From: an uncultured Cyclobacteriaceae bacterium
GTDB taxonomy: Bacteria > Bacteroidota > Bacteroidia > Cytophagales > Cyclobacteriaceae
Length of the DNA: 64,000 nt
Reading direction: 5' to 3'
Assembly (NCBI GenBank): GCA_937146645.1
Contig: CAKZRQ010000012.1
Location: forward strand, 430,777 to 494,776
Position 1 is the first letter of the stretch. Every line of letters begins with the position of its first letter. A program made the translations under genes and the position numbers. The notes below the pieces were generated by a model that made no database searches, had not been told where the DNA came from, and was given only the letters and a program-made list of their open reading frames with translations. Of this stretch, positions 9,159-17,408 are shown one piece after another.

Positions 9159-10805
9159 GTGAGTTTACCCAAAAAAAGCAAGAATTTCAAAGTCAAAACT
9201 CTGGTTGTGATTCTAGTTTTGATTATTGGTATATTCCTCTCATTCCAATACTTCCTGGTCCAGCAACTTCAAAACCAATTTCAAGATTTAATTAATGCAA
9301 AAGAGGACCGCTCTTATGATATTAGATATCAATCCATAGGCTTTGATCTTCTAAATACTCAAGTGACTATGGAGGATATTACTATCGTCCCAATCAATGT
9401 AGATAGCACAGCTCCGAATGCAATCCGAGGTGAGGTAGGTTCAGCTCGACTGAATGGATTTGGCATAGTTGAATTCCTGACTAACAAAGTCGTATCGATC
9501 AATGAATTAAAGTTTGAAGAACCGAAATTTACCATAGTTCATTCCAGAAGAGAGCAAACAGCAAAAAGCTCTACGTCTTTACAGGATCTATTTAAAGATG
9601 TTATTTCAAGAGGTGAAATAAAAAATTTCACACTCACAGGAGGCGAGGCTACCATTTTCTTAAGAAATGACACACTCCGTCAAATTGGGCATTTTGAAGA
9701 TTTTTATGTCCAGGCAACAAATCTCTTTACGGATACAGTAAGAATGAATTATGCCATTCCCTTTCAGTTTGATGATTTGCATACGGCCTTCAGAAATCTC
9801 GAATTTGAAATTAAGGAAGGTGAAATATTAAAATTAGACCATTTCGATTTTGATTTCCAAGAACAGAGTTTAATGCTGGAAGGATTATCTCTAAGCCATG
9901 ATAAAGATTGGACTTCGGTTGCCAGAGAGCAAGATTATCAAAAGGATATAATTGATTTCTCGATTAAAACTATAGATATATCACGATTAAGCCCTCTGAG
10001 TACTTTTTATAACTCGTTGGTCTTTATCTCTGACCATGTATTGATCGACTCCCTGGTGTTAAATGACGGTAGAGATAAAAATATTCCTCGTCCACCTGAT
10101 GAAATCAAACGCAATTACACTGCGATAATTAAGTCAATTGATGTTCCTATTCGAATTGACACATTAGAAATAATAAACTCCAGAGTCAAATATTCTGAAA
10201 TAAATGATGGGAGCAGGGCTGTGGGTTCAATCAATCTCACTGATCTCAATTGCAGCCTTTTCAACTTGTCATCTATTGACTCTGTTGAAATGAATGCTCC
10301 CTACAGGATGGAGCTTACGGCTTTAATTAATGGAGCAGGTAAGGTTCAATTAAGAGCAATAGAAGACTATAACACTTTAAATGTAAATGGTGAACTCTCT
10401 ATTGGTCCTATGGATATGAAAGCTTTGAATCCTACCTTAATAAATATGGCAGGAGTAGAGGTTATGAATGGAAAGCTGAATAGCCTGAGGGTTCAAATGA
10501 AGTGGGATAAGGAAGGATCTAAAAACAAGTTCATAATTGATTATGAAGATTTGGATGTGGAGGTACTTAAAAAGAATTCTCGAAACAAGGATAAATTCTT
10601 AACAAAATTGGGGAGAGCTGCATATCACGAAAGTCATACAAAAGGCGATAAGCATTACAAGGAACCAGAGTACTACTCCTATCGAAATTTATATCGAGGC
10701 CCATTTAATTTTTTATGGCTGAATATAAAAGATGGGGTCTTTCAGACCGTACCTAAGGGTTTAGCAAGAAAATTTGTACCCACTTCAAAAAAGAAAAAGA
10801 AATAG
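9159..10805 (+). CDS. AsmA/DUF748-like membrane-anchored envelope protein
   Basis: 548 residues. A single hydrophobic segment at about 14-32 (TLVVILVLIIGIFLSFQYFLV) follows a basic N-terminus, giving an N-in anchor with a large periplasmic part. The rest is rich in alternating beta-like strands with repeated phrases such as FEEPKFTIVHSR, ISINELKF-like segments and IDTLEIINSRVKYSEI. This resembles AsmA/DUF748-type proteins, which are now seen as bridge-like lipid-transfer or outer-membrane homeostasis factors. The match is by general pattern only. The start is GTG at 9159, with no in-frame ATG close by. The C-terminus ends in a Lys run (TSKKKKK). It is divergent from the sulfatase operon, 41 bases away. 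Confidence 0.6.
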   Translation: MSLPKKSKNFKVKTLVVILVLIIGIFLSFQYFLVQQLQNQFQDLINAKEDRSYDIRYQSIGFDLLNTQVTMEDITIVPINVDSTAPNAIRGEVGSARLNGFGIVEFLTNKVVSINELKFEEPKFTIVHSRREQTAKSSTSLQDLFKDVISRGEIKNFTLTGGEATIFLRNDTLRQIGHFEDFYVQATNLFTDTVRMNYAIPFQFDDLHTAFRNLEFEIKEGEILKLDHFDFDFQEQSLMLEGLSLSHDKDWTSVAREQDYQKDIIDFSIKTIDISRLSPLSTFYNSLVFISDHVLIDSLVLNDGRDKNIPRPPDEIKRNYTAIIKSIDVPIRIDTLEIINSRVKYSEINDGSRAVGSINLTDLNCSLFNLSSIDSVEMNAPYRMELTALINGAGKVQLRAIEDYNTLNVNGELSIGPMDMKALNPTLINMAGVEVMNGKLNSLRVQMKWDKEGSKNKFIIDYEDLDVEVLKKNSRNKDKFLTKLGRAAYHESHTKGDKHYKEPEYYSYRNLYRGPFNFLWLNIKDGVFQTVPKGLARKFVPTSKKKKK

Positions 10806-10813
10806 TTTTTTGC

Positions 10814-12004
10814 CTACAGAGAAAGGAAGAATTCGATAATGATGGCATTAACGATATCGAGGAAGAATGCTCCTACAAGAGGAATAATAATAAATGAAAT
10901 AGGAGAGGCTCCAAATTTCTTGGTCACTGAGCTCATGTTGACAATGGCAGTTGGAGTAGCACCAAGGGTGATGCCAATGAAGCCAGAAGTAGTGACTGCT
11001 GCATCATAATCTTTGCCCATAAGTCTAAAAATTACAAATACCGAGAAAAGGATAACGGATAGAAGTTGAACAACTAGAGTAATTAGCATTGGTCCAGCTA
11101 GCTCCGCAAGCGTCCAAAGCTGAAGGCTCATAAGCGACATGGATAAGAAAAGCCCTAAGCATATGTCCGAAACGAGGGCAAGGGTAGGTGTTCTCGATGG
11201 CCAGACAATTTTTTTAAAAAGGTAAGGTATTGTGTTAGTTAGAATTATCCCGCAAAAAAGAGTGACTACAAATTGCGGTAGTTTAACACCAACGCTGATT
11301 AGGTATTCCTCTAGTCTAATCCCAAGCCCCATCGCTACACTTACTACTAGGAGGGTATTGAATACCGAATAGGCAGTGATGCTAGGTTTGTTTTCGTCCT
11401 GGACACCTACTTCCAAAGCTTCATCGCCCGATGTCTCAATTTTATATTTATTGATGAGCCAGTTGGCAATAGGGCCACCGATTACTCCACCCATGACAAG
11501 GCCGAAGGTCGCGCTAGCAGCACCAATTTCAATAGCATTTTGAACATTGTATTCATTTACAAAGGTGTTTCCCCAAGCTATTGCTGTTCCATGACCTCCG
11601 CTAAGGGAAATTGATCCAGTCATTAGTCCAATTTCTCGAGAAAGACCAGTGATACTTGCTACTCCGGTTCCAATGATATTTTGTATGACCAAATAGCCTG
11701 CTGTTAAACCCAATAGTACTACCAAAGATTTCCCTCCTTTTAGGAGGTCAGCTATTTTTGCATTTAAGCCAATGCAAGTAAAAAAAGCTATCAAGAGAAT
11801 GTCTCTCCAAACTAGTGTGAAATTGATCGAAAGATCAGAAACAAGATAAATCAGAAGGCTCAAGACACAGAATATCACTCCACCTGTCACAGGCTCCGGG
11901 ATGTTGTACTTGTTTAGAAAACCAACTTTTTGAGTGAGGTACTTTCCTAGAAAGAGGACCAGGATGGCTACAATTAATGTTTGTCTTCCATTAAGCTCAA
12001 GCAT
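10814..12004 (-). CDS. gltS: Sodium/glutamate symporter GltS
   Basis: 396 residues, the normal length for GltS. The sequence is hydrophobic throughout, with about ten membrane segments. Family features include YNIPEPVTGGVIFC near residue 35, IGLNAKIADLLKGG, GSISLSGGHGTAIAWGNTF near 135 and the second-half repeat GFIGITLGATPTAIVNM. These are the two inverted-repeat reentrant Gly-rich loops of the ESS family. It imports glutamate with Na+. The stop is 8 bases from the stop of the convergent AsmA-like gene. Its promoter probably lies in the 102-base divergent gap it shares with the PIF1-like helicase. Confidence 0.93.
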   Translation of the reverse strand: MLELNGRQTLIVAILVLFLGKYLTQKVGFLNKYNIPEPVTGGVIFCVLSLLIYLVSDLSINFTLVWRDILLIAFFTCIGLNAKIADLLKGGKSLVVLLGLTAGYLVIQNIIGTGVASITGLSREIGLMTGSISLSGGHGTAIAWGNTFVNEYNVQNAIEIGAASATFGLVMGGVIGGPIANWLINKYKIETSGDEALEVGVQDENKPSITAYSVFNTLLVVSVAMGLGIRLEEYLISVGVKLPQFVVTLFCGIILTNTIPYLFKKIVWPSRTPTLALVSDICLGLFLSMSLMSLQLWTLAELAGPMLITLVVQLLSVILFSVFVIFRLMGKDYDAAVTTSGFIGITLGATPTAIVNMSSVTKKFGASPISFIIIPLVGAFFLDIVNAIIIEFFLSL

Positions 12005-12109
12005 ATGAAAAATGAACCTTTAGGTTTTTAAAAAATAAAAGATACTGATTTTAATTCTTGGAGTGGCAATGTGATACTTCTAATCGACTAAATTCTTTAG
12101 TTTCGAGTG

Positions 12110-14368
12110 ATGCAGAATGAAACCACTGATAAGCTTGAGTTAGCAGCAAAATTTGTCAACAATACCGATGCTCCAATATTTTTGACCGGAAAGGCAGGTA
12201 CAGGTAAAACCACCTTTCTTAAGGAACTCTCAAGGACCACCCATAAGAAAATGGTTATTGTGGCTCCAACTGGTATCGCAGCTTTGAACGCAGGCGGAAT
12301 TACTATACATTCTCAGTTTTTGTTTCCCTTGGGTTTTTTTCTTCCAGTAAATGAACCTGAAGGTACGTTCAGCGATCAATATGGCTGCTTTACGCAATAT
12401 ACTTTGAATCGAAAGCATCCTATCAGTGCCCTTAAGCGGAATGTATTAAAGTCCATTGATTTGCTGGTGATTGACGAAGTCAGTATGCTTCGGGCAGATA
12501 TTTTAGATGCGATAGATTACAGGTTGCGTTCCGCAAAGCGAAATTATTCCCGACCCTTCGGAGGAGTTCAGGTTTTGATGATAGGGGACCTGTATCAGTT
12601 ACCACCTATTGTCCGCGAGAATGAATGGTCAATTCTGAAAAATTTCTATTCAAGTATTCATTTTTTCGAAGCGAAAGTTCTCAAAGAGTCGGGTTTGGTT
12701 TATTTGGAACTGGATAAAATCTTCCGACAAAAAGATTATGACTTTATTCAGCTCCTGAACAATCTGCGAGATAATAAGGTCACAAGGCAAGATATAGCTT
12801 TGCTCAATAGCCACTACAAATTACCGGCTGAAGCAAAGGAAATTAGGGACTGCATTACCCTGACCACCCATAATTATAAAGCCGATCAAATCAATAGAGA
12901 AAGGCTGGATGCTATTGCAAAGCCATCTCACTATTATGAAGCCCAGGTTCAAGGAGACTTTCCAGAGAATCTTTTCCCTGCCGCCGAATCTCTGGAATTG
13001 AGAGAAGGTGCCCAGGTGATGTTTATAAAAAATGACTCCAGTGGAGCGGGTGATTATTTCAACGGGAAACTTGCTCAGGTGGATAAGCTACGAGAGGATG
13101 AAATCGAAGTGATCTTCGAGGATTCCCATTCTCCCTATTTGCTGAAGAGAGAGATCTGGGAGAATAAAAAGTATGTCATCGATTCGGATAGCAAAGAGCT
13201 TGATGAAGATGTGGTGGGGACTTTTGGGCATTTTCCGATCAAGTTGGCTTGGGCGGTCACTGTCCATAAAAGCCAGGGTTTGACCTTTGATAGAGCAATT
13301 ATCGATGTTGGAAGAGCTTTTGCACCGGGACAGGTTTATGTCGCCTTGAGTAGACTGAGGTCACTTGAGGGATTGATTTTGTTAAGCAAGATCGAAGATG
13401 ATGTTCTTTTTGCAGATGCAGAGGTAAATCGATTTGTGTCTCAGGTTTCTGATCATGAGAAACTCCCAGAGTTGCTCAAGAACAGCGAGCAAAACTACCT
13501 TCATCAGTTGGTGATTGGTGGCTTTGACCTGGAAGGTCTGGATAGAGATTTTAAGGCATTTCTTAGAAAAAGCGATAGCTCCATGGAATTCGAGGATCCT
13601 GAAATGCGAGAAGCCATTCCGGCGATTTCGAAAAAGGTATCTGAGCAAGTATCCATTGGTAAAAAGTTTACCAATCAGCTCCGCTCTCTTCTTGTGGACC
13701 AAAATATTTCCATGCTTCAGGAGCGTCTTGAAAAGGGGACAAAATATTTCAAAGACTTTCTGGAGGCTGAATTACAGGCTTTGCTTATCCATGCGGCCGA
13801 AGTAAGCCGATTTACTCGAACTAAAACATATCTCAGAGAAATGGAAATTCTTGAGGTTTCTCTTCTCAAAAAATTTAGTGATATCAATAAGATTTCTGAG
13901 GTGGTCGATTCTATTCTTAATGGAACTGAGACAAAAAAGAATGAGGAGCTGGATAAAGAGCGGTCGCGGATGCTGATGAGATTAAGGGAGAGAGCAAAAT
14001 ATCTGGCTGAGGAAAATCCCAAATTCACATCCAACAAGTCTGGACGGAAAAAGGGAGGTAAACCAAATCTCAAAAGAAAAGTAGGGGAGACCTATGAATT
14101 GACCTTTGGTTTGATCAAAGAAGGGAAAAGTATTGGAGATATAGTAGTGGCTCGAGGTCTTGCGGAATCCACGATTAAAAGGCATTTGGTGAAGGGAATC
14201 AAGGAAGGCAAGGTGGAACTAGAAGAATGTCTGCCACTAGAAATAATCTCCGAGATAAATTCAGAAGTAGAAAGTGGGAAAGGTCCACAAGAGCTCCGAA
14301 GACACTTCGAGGAAAAATACGATTACGATACCATTCGAATGGTCCTGGCTGGGAGAAGTTATAATTAA
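12110..14368 (+). CDS. PIF1-like ATP-dependent DNA helicase with C-terminal HTH domain
   Basis: About 752 residues. Walker A TGKAGTGKTTF lies near residue 27, followed by VAPTGIAALNAGGITIHSQF (PIF1 motif Ia), Walker B DLLVIDEVSML, motif III MIGDLYQLPPI and the C-terminal motif VHKSQGLTFDRAIIDVGRAF...YVALSRLRSLEGL. This is superfamily 1B, PIF1/RecD-like. The tail (about 660-750) has a helix-turn-helix (SIGDIVVARGLAESTIKRHL) of the type found at the end of many Bacteroidota helicases of this class. It probably acts on replication forks, recombination intermediates or G-quadruplexes. GTG at 12107 directly precedes ATG at 12110; I prefer the ATG. Confidence 0.92.
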   Translation: MQNETTDKLELAAKFVNNTDAPIFLTGKAGTGKTTFLKELSRTTHKKMVIVAPTGIAALNAGGITIHSQFLFPLGFFLPVNEPEGTFSDQYGCFTQYTLNRKHPISALKRNVLKSIDLLVIDEVSMLRADILDAIDYRLRSAKRNYSRPFGGVQVLMIGDLYQLPPIVRENEWSILKNFYSSIHFFEAKVLKESGLVYLELDKIFRQKDYDFIQLLNNLRDNKVTRQDIALLNSHYKLPAEAKEIRDCITLTTHNYKADQINRERLDAIAKPSHYYEAQVQGDFPENLFPAAESLELREGAQVMFIKNDSSGAGDYFNGKLAQVDKLREDEIEVIFEDSHSPYLLKREIWENKKYVIDSDSKELDEDVVGTFGHFPIKLAWAVTVHKSQGLTFDRAIIDVGRAFAPGQVYVALSRLRSLEGLILLSKIEDDVLFADAEVNRFVSQVSDHEKLPELLKNSEQNYLHQLVIGGFDLEGLDRDFKAFLRKSDSSMEFEDPEMREAIPAISKKVSEQVSIGKKFTNQLRSLLVDQNISMLQERLEKGTKYFKDFLEAELQALLIHAAEVSRFTRTKTYLREMEILEVSLLKKFSDINKISEVVDSILNGTETKKNEELDKERSRMLMRLRERAKYLAEENPKFTSNKSGRKKGGKPNLKRKVGETYELTFGLIKEGKSIGDIVVARGLAESTIKRHLVKGIKEGKVELEECLPLEIISEINSEVESGKGPQELRRHFEEKYDYDTIRMVLAGRSYN

Positions 14369-14415
14369 TTCTTATTAGGAGATACTATCCTGCATGATTT
14401 CAATCCGAGCATTGT

Positions 14416-15162
14416 TCAGGGATAATATTTTTCAAAATCTGCTTCCAGTTTGAATAATAGCAGCTGAGTATTAAGAATAAGTCTTTGGCGAACTCTGGAA
14501 ATAAACTTTAGCATAATAAGTTTGGAAGTAATCCTACTTGTTACTTTCCTGGCGATTTCTTGATCGTCCATTGAATCCCAAATTTCATCTTGAAGCTTTC
14601 CGTTGATTCCATAGGCTTGACTGGCAGGATGACTACTTGGTCCTAGGGCGGTTCTTTCCATGGTGGCTAAAAAGATCTCTACATTGGCATCCATGATTTT
14701 GAGACTTGATATTTGTTCGCTGTCATGTTTAAGAATTAAATCTCGAAGTTCCTTCGGGAATTGACCAATTTCACCTGTGGCCGAAAGCGCTTGCATGGTA
14801 TTTCTGTTCAATTCATTGCTTGGATCGAAGTATGGCGCGAATTCATACCGAGCAATTTTTCGGACTGTATCCATGGTCGCTCTAGGATCACTCATCCGGC
14901 TATTAAAAGTCTCGATTTGGAGTATTTCGATTGAGTCAATTCTATTCCTTTCAGCTAGATCGATTAAATCAGTTTTTAGCTCTGAGATTAAAGCAATTAA
15001 GTATTGTTTCTGTCTTTCTTTTTGCTTCCTGTTCTCATTAAGATTATTGATACTAAGAGCGATCAATATCCCAATTACAACCAGAATGATTTCTCCTAGA
15101 GCATATTTGAAGTATTTCCCATTCAGATTTTTAAGCCGAAGCTTTCGGAGGAAATTAAACAT
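14416..15162 (-). CDS. DUF6090 family membrane protein
   Basis: 248 residues. The N-terminus NGKYFKYALGEIILVVIGILIALSINNLNENRKQKE carries one transmembrane helix (about 22-41) and is the signature of the Bacteroidota-specific DUF6090 family. The remainder (about 45-248) is predicted helical and soluble, probably periplasmic. No catalytic motif is visible and the function is unknown. It lies 10 bases downstream of the M20 peptidase gene in the same direction, so the pair probably forms an operon. It converges on the helicase gene with a 47-base gap, in which I see no strong terminator. Confidence 0.8.
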   Translation of the reverse strand: MFNFLRKLRLKNLNGKYFKYALGEIILVVIGILIALSINNLNENRKQKERQKQYLIALISELKTDLIDLAERNRIDSIEILQIETFNSRMSDPRATMDTVRKIARYEFAPYFDPSNELNRNTMQALSATGEIGQFPKELRDLILKHDSEQISSLKIMDANVEIFLATMERTALGPSSHPASQAYGINGKLQDEIWDSMDDQEIARKVTSRITSKLIMLKFISRVRQRLILNTQLLLFKLEADFEKYYP

Positions 15163-15172
15163 GACTCAAAGA

Positions 15173-16690
15173 TTATTTATAGGGTTCTGTGAAGATGGAA
15201 AGGAAGGTGGTGATTCCGTTTCTGTAGTTTTCCAGTCGAATATTTTCATTTGGACTATGCTGGTTGTTGTCTGGGTTAACCGTAGGTACAACCACTGCAG
15301 GAATTCCTAAAGCATCTACAAATGGAGAAATGGGAATTGAACCGCCCATGATTCGAATTTCAACTGGCTCTGTCCCAAATGCCCTTGACATCATGGAACG
15401 TAACCATTCTCCAGATTCTGAGTCAATGGGTGTACGGAATGCCTGGTAGGAAATTTCAGAACTCATTTTCACGATCTTTGGATATTTCATTCGCTCCTCC
15501 TTATTAGGCTCATGATCCAAAACTGTAAAACCCTGTTCTACAATATGATTTTCTATCAATTCAAATAATCGTTCTGGATCTGATTCCTTTACCAGTCTCA
15601 CATCAATTTCCGCAATGGCAGTAGCAGGAACAATTGTTCTCGTCTCCTTGCCTACCCATGCAGATTTCAAACCCCGAATATTCAGAGAAGGATATTGAAT
15701 ACTTTCCTGATAAAAAGACCCCACATCATCTATTCTACCAATTTGCAACCTACTTCTGATTTCATCTTCATCATCAGGTACTGATTCCAACACTTTTTTA
15801 TCCTCAGCAGACAATTCTATTCCATCATAAAATCCGGGGATGGAAACTCTTCCATCCGGAGTTTTCATTGAGGATAAGAGTTGTGATAAGAGAAGGGCAG
15901 GGTTTGGAGCATAATTGCCATAATGACCACTATGCTGGGGAACTATAGGCCCATAGGTTGTTAGCGTCATGGACGATATTCCTCTTGCTCCATAGGTAAG
16001 CGTTGGTTCATTACTTACATGATTCGGCCCATCCATTATGATCATCATATCAGCAGCAAGTTTATCCTTATGTTTGACCACTGCATCCGGAAGTAGTGGT
16101 GAACCCTGCTCTTCTTCGAAATCTAAGATGAATTTGACATTAAAGTCAGGCTCAAAGCCCATTTCTGCCAAGGCATCCCATGCAGTCATAAACATGGCGA
16201 TGGGACCTTTATCATCTGAGGTAGAACGCCCAAAAATTCTCCATTCTGGATCGTATTCACTTTCAAGCTTATCGTAGGAAATGGTTTCCCATTCATTTTG
16301 ACTATTCTTTTGTTTGAGAACAGGGATGAAAGGGTCTTCCTGATTCCATTGGCTCGGATCGACTGCCTGTCCATCAGCGTGAGCATAGAAAAGAATTGTA
16401 CGAGAGAATGCAGATTTATTCTTTTCCACAAGTAATAGAGGAATTCCACCAGTTTCCAGCTCTCTTATGGTAAAGCCTCTTTCTTCAAACTCCTTTTTGC
16501 ACCAATCCAAATTGGCCATTGCCTGTTCTGGGTAGGCAGCATCATTTGGTATGCTCACGATCTCTCTTAGAATATTTAATCCATGCTGCCAATTTTCACT
16601 GGTCATGGTTTCGAGTTCAGACTGAGATGGGCTTTGCGGAAATACCGCAAAGGATATTAAAAGTAGAGGAAGGAGGATGATTCTCTTCAT
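15173..16690 (-). CDS. Exported M20-family metallopeptidase
   Basis: 505 residues with a signal peptide (MKRIILLPLLLISFAVFPQ). M20/M28-type di-zinc site residues are visible: FYAHADGQ (His), GRSTSDDKGPIAMF (bridging Asp), LDFEEEQGSP (catalytic Glu and ligand Glu), IMDGPNHV (Asp) and NPDNNQHSPNENI (last His). A dimerisation lid domain interrupts the catalytic domain, as is usual for carboxypeptidase/dipeptidase M20 enzymes. It probably trims peptides or acylated amino acids in the periplasm. The start ATG at 16690 is followed directly by a textbook signal sequence. It is divergent from the ECF sigma gene, with 165 bases between. Confidence 0.9.
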   Translation of the reverse strand: MKRIILLPLLLISFAVFPQSPSQSELETMTSENWQHGLNILREIVSIPNDAAYPEQAMANLDWCKKEFEERGFTIRELETGGIPLLLVEKNKSAFSRTILFYAHADGQAVDPSQWNQEDPFIPVLKQKNSQNEWETISYDKLESEYDPEWRIFGRSTSDDKGPIAMFMTAWDALAEMGFEPDFNVKFILDFEEEQGSPLLPDAVVKHKDKLAADMMIIMDGPNHVSNEPTLTYGARGISSMTLTTYGPIVPQHSGHYGNYAPNPALLLSQLLSSMKTPDGRVSIPGFYDGIELSAEDKKVLESVPDDEDEIRSRLQIGRIDDVGSFYQESIQYPSLNIRGLKSAWVGKETRTIVPATAIAEIDVRLVKESDPERLFELIENHIVEQGFTVLDHEPNKEERMKYPKIVKMSSEISYQAFRTPIDSESGEWLRSMMSRAFGTEPVEIRIMGGSIPISPFVDALGIPAVVVPTVNPDNNQHSPNENIRLENYRNGITTFLSIFTEPYK

Positions 16691-16855
16691 AAAGTAGTGG
16701 TTGATAATTTTAGAAAAGATAGGAAAAAAGCTCTCAAAGGCAATTTGGATGAGATTGAGTATGTTTTAAACAAGATTTAGTTTAAAAATATGGAGAATCA
16801 CCTTTTGTAAAATAGCTCTATTCAATTAATTTACAGGACGTTAAACTTTTTAGAA

Positions 16856-17407
16856 ATGGGATTTGAAAGTGAAGGAAGTGTATCAGCTGTAGCCTCGAAT
16901 TTTTCTGCCAAAAGGAATATGTTTTTGGCCTGTTACGAGGAGCTTTCAGCGATGGCCAGCCAGAAAATTAAATCTGAATATCAGGCTTTGACCTTGGATA
17001 CTTCTGCTTTGGTTCATGAAGCCTACATGAAAATGGATAAGCAGAAGAAGGAATTGGCGGACAAGAATCATTTTTTAGCGATCGCAGCCATCGTTATGCG
17101 TAGGTATCTGGTGGATTATGCTAGGCAGAAAAATCGGCAGAAGCGAGGAGGCGATCAAATCCAGTTGACCTATGGCCAAGTGAATCAAGCTGTAAACACT
17201 ACCCCGGAAGAAATTATTAATCTCAACGATGCCTTGACCAAATTGAAGGGTTTAAATAATCGTCATTGCAGGGTAGTAGAGTATCACTTTTTCGGAGGCT
17301 ATAAACATCATGAAATTGCCAGCATGCTTGGAGTATCTATCGATACAATTCGACGAGACTGGAGACTCGCAAAGGCATGGTTGAGTAATGAATTGAGCGA
17401 GGCTTAA
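16856..17407 (+). CDS. ECF-type RNA polymerase sigma factor (TIGR02999-like)
   Basis: 183 residues. Sigma region 2 includes LTLDTSALVHEAYMKM and KNHFLAIAAIVMRRYLVDYARQKNRQKRGG, a block characteristic of the TIGR02999 group. Region 4 has the HTH HCRVVEYHFFGGYKHHEIASMLGVSIDTIRRDWRLAKAWL. This group commonly sits beside Ser/Thr kinases and no anti-sigma factor is seen here. The next gene, a membrane kinase with TPRs, starts after a single-base gap (TAA G ATG). Kinase control of sigma activity is therefore the expected model, inferred from context. Confidence 0.93.
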   Translation: MGFESEGSVSAVASNFSAKRNMFLACYEELSAMASQKIKSEYQALTLDTSALVHEAYMKMDKQKKELADKNHFLAIAAIVMRRYLVDYARQKNRQKRGGDQIQLTYGQVNQAVNTTPEEIINLNDALTKLKGLNNRHCRVVEYHFFGGYKHHEIASMLGVSIDTIRRDWRLAKAWLSNELSEA

Positions 17408-17408
17408 G

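Noticed and set aside
14777..15310. 177-codon open frame on the plus strand
   Set aside because: It runs antisense across the DUF6090 and M20 genes, both well supported; the translation is low-complexity and basic.
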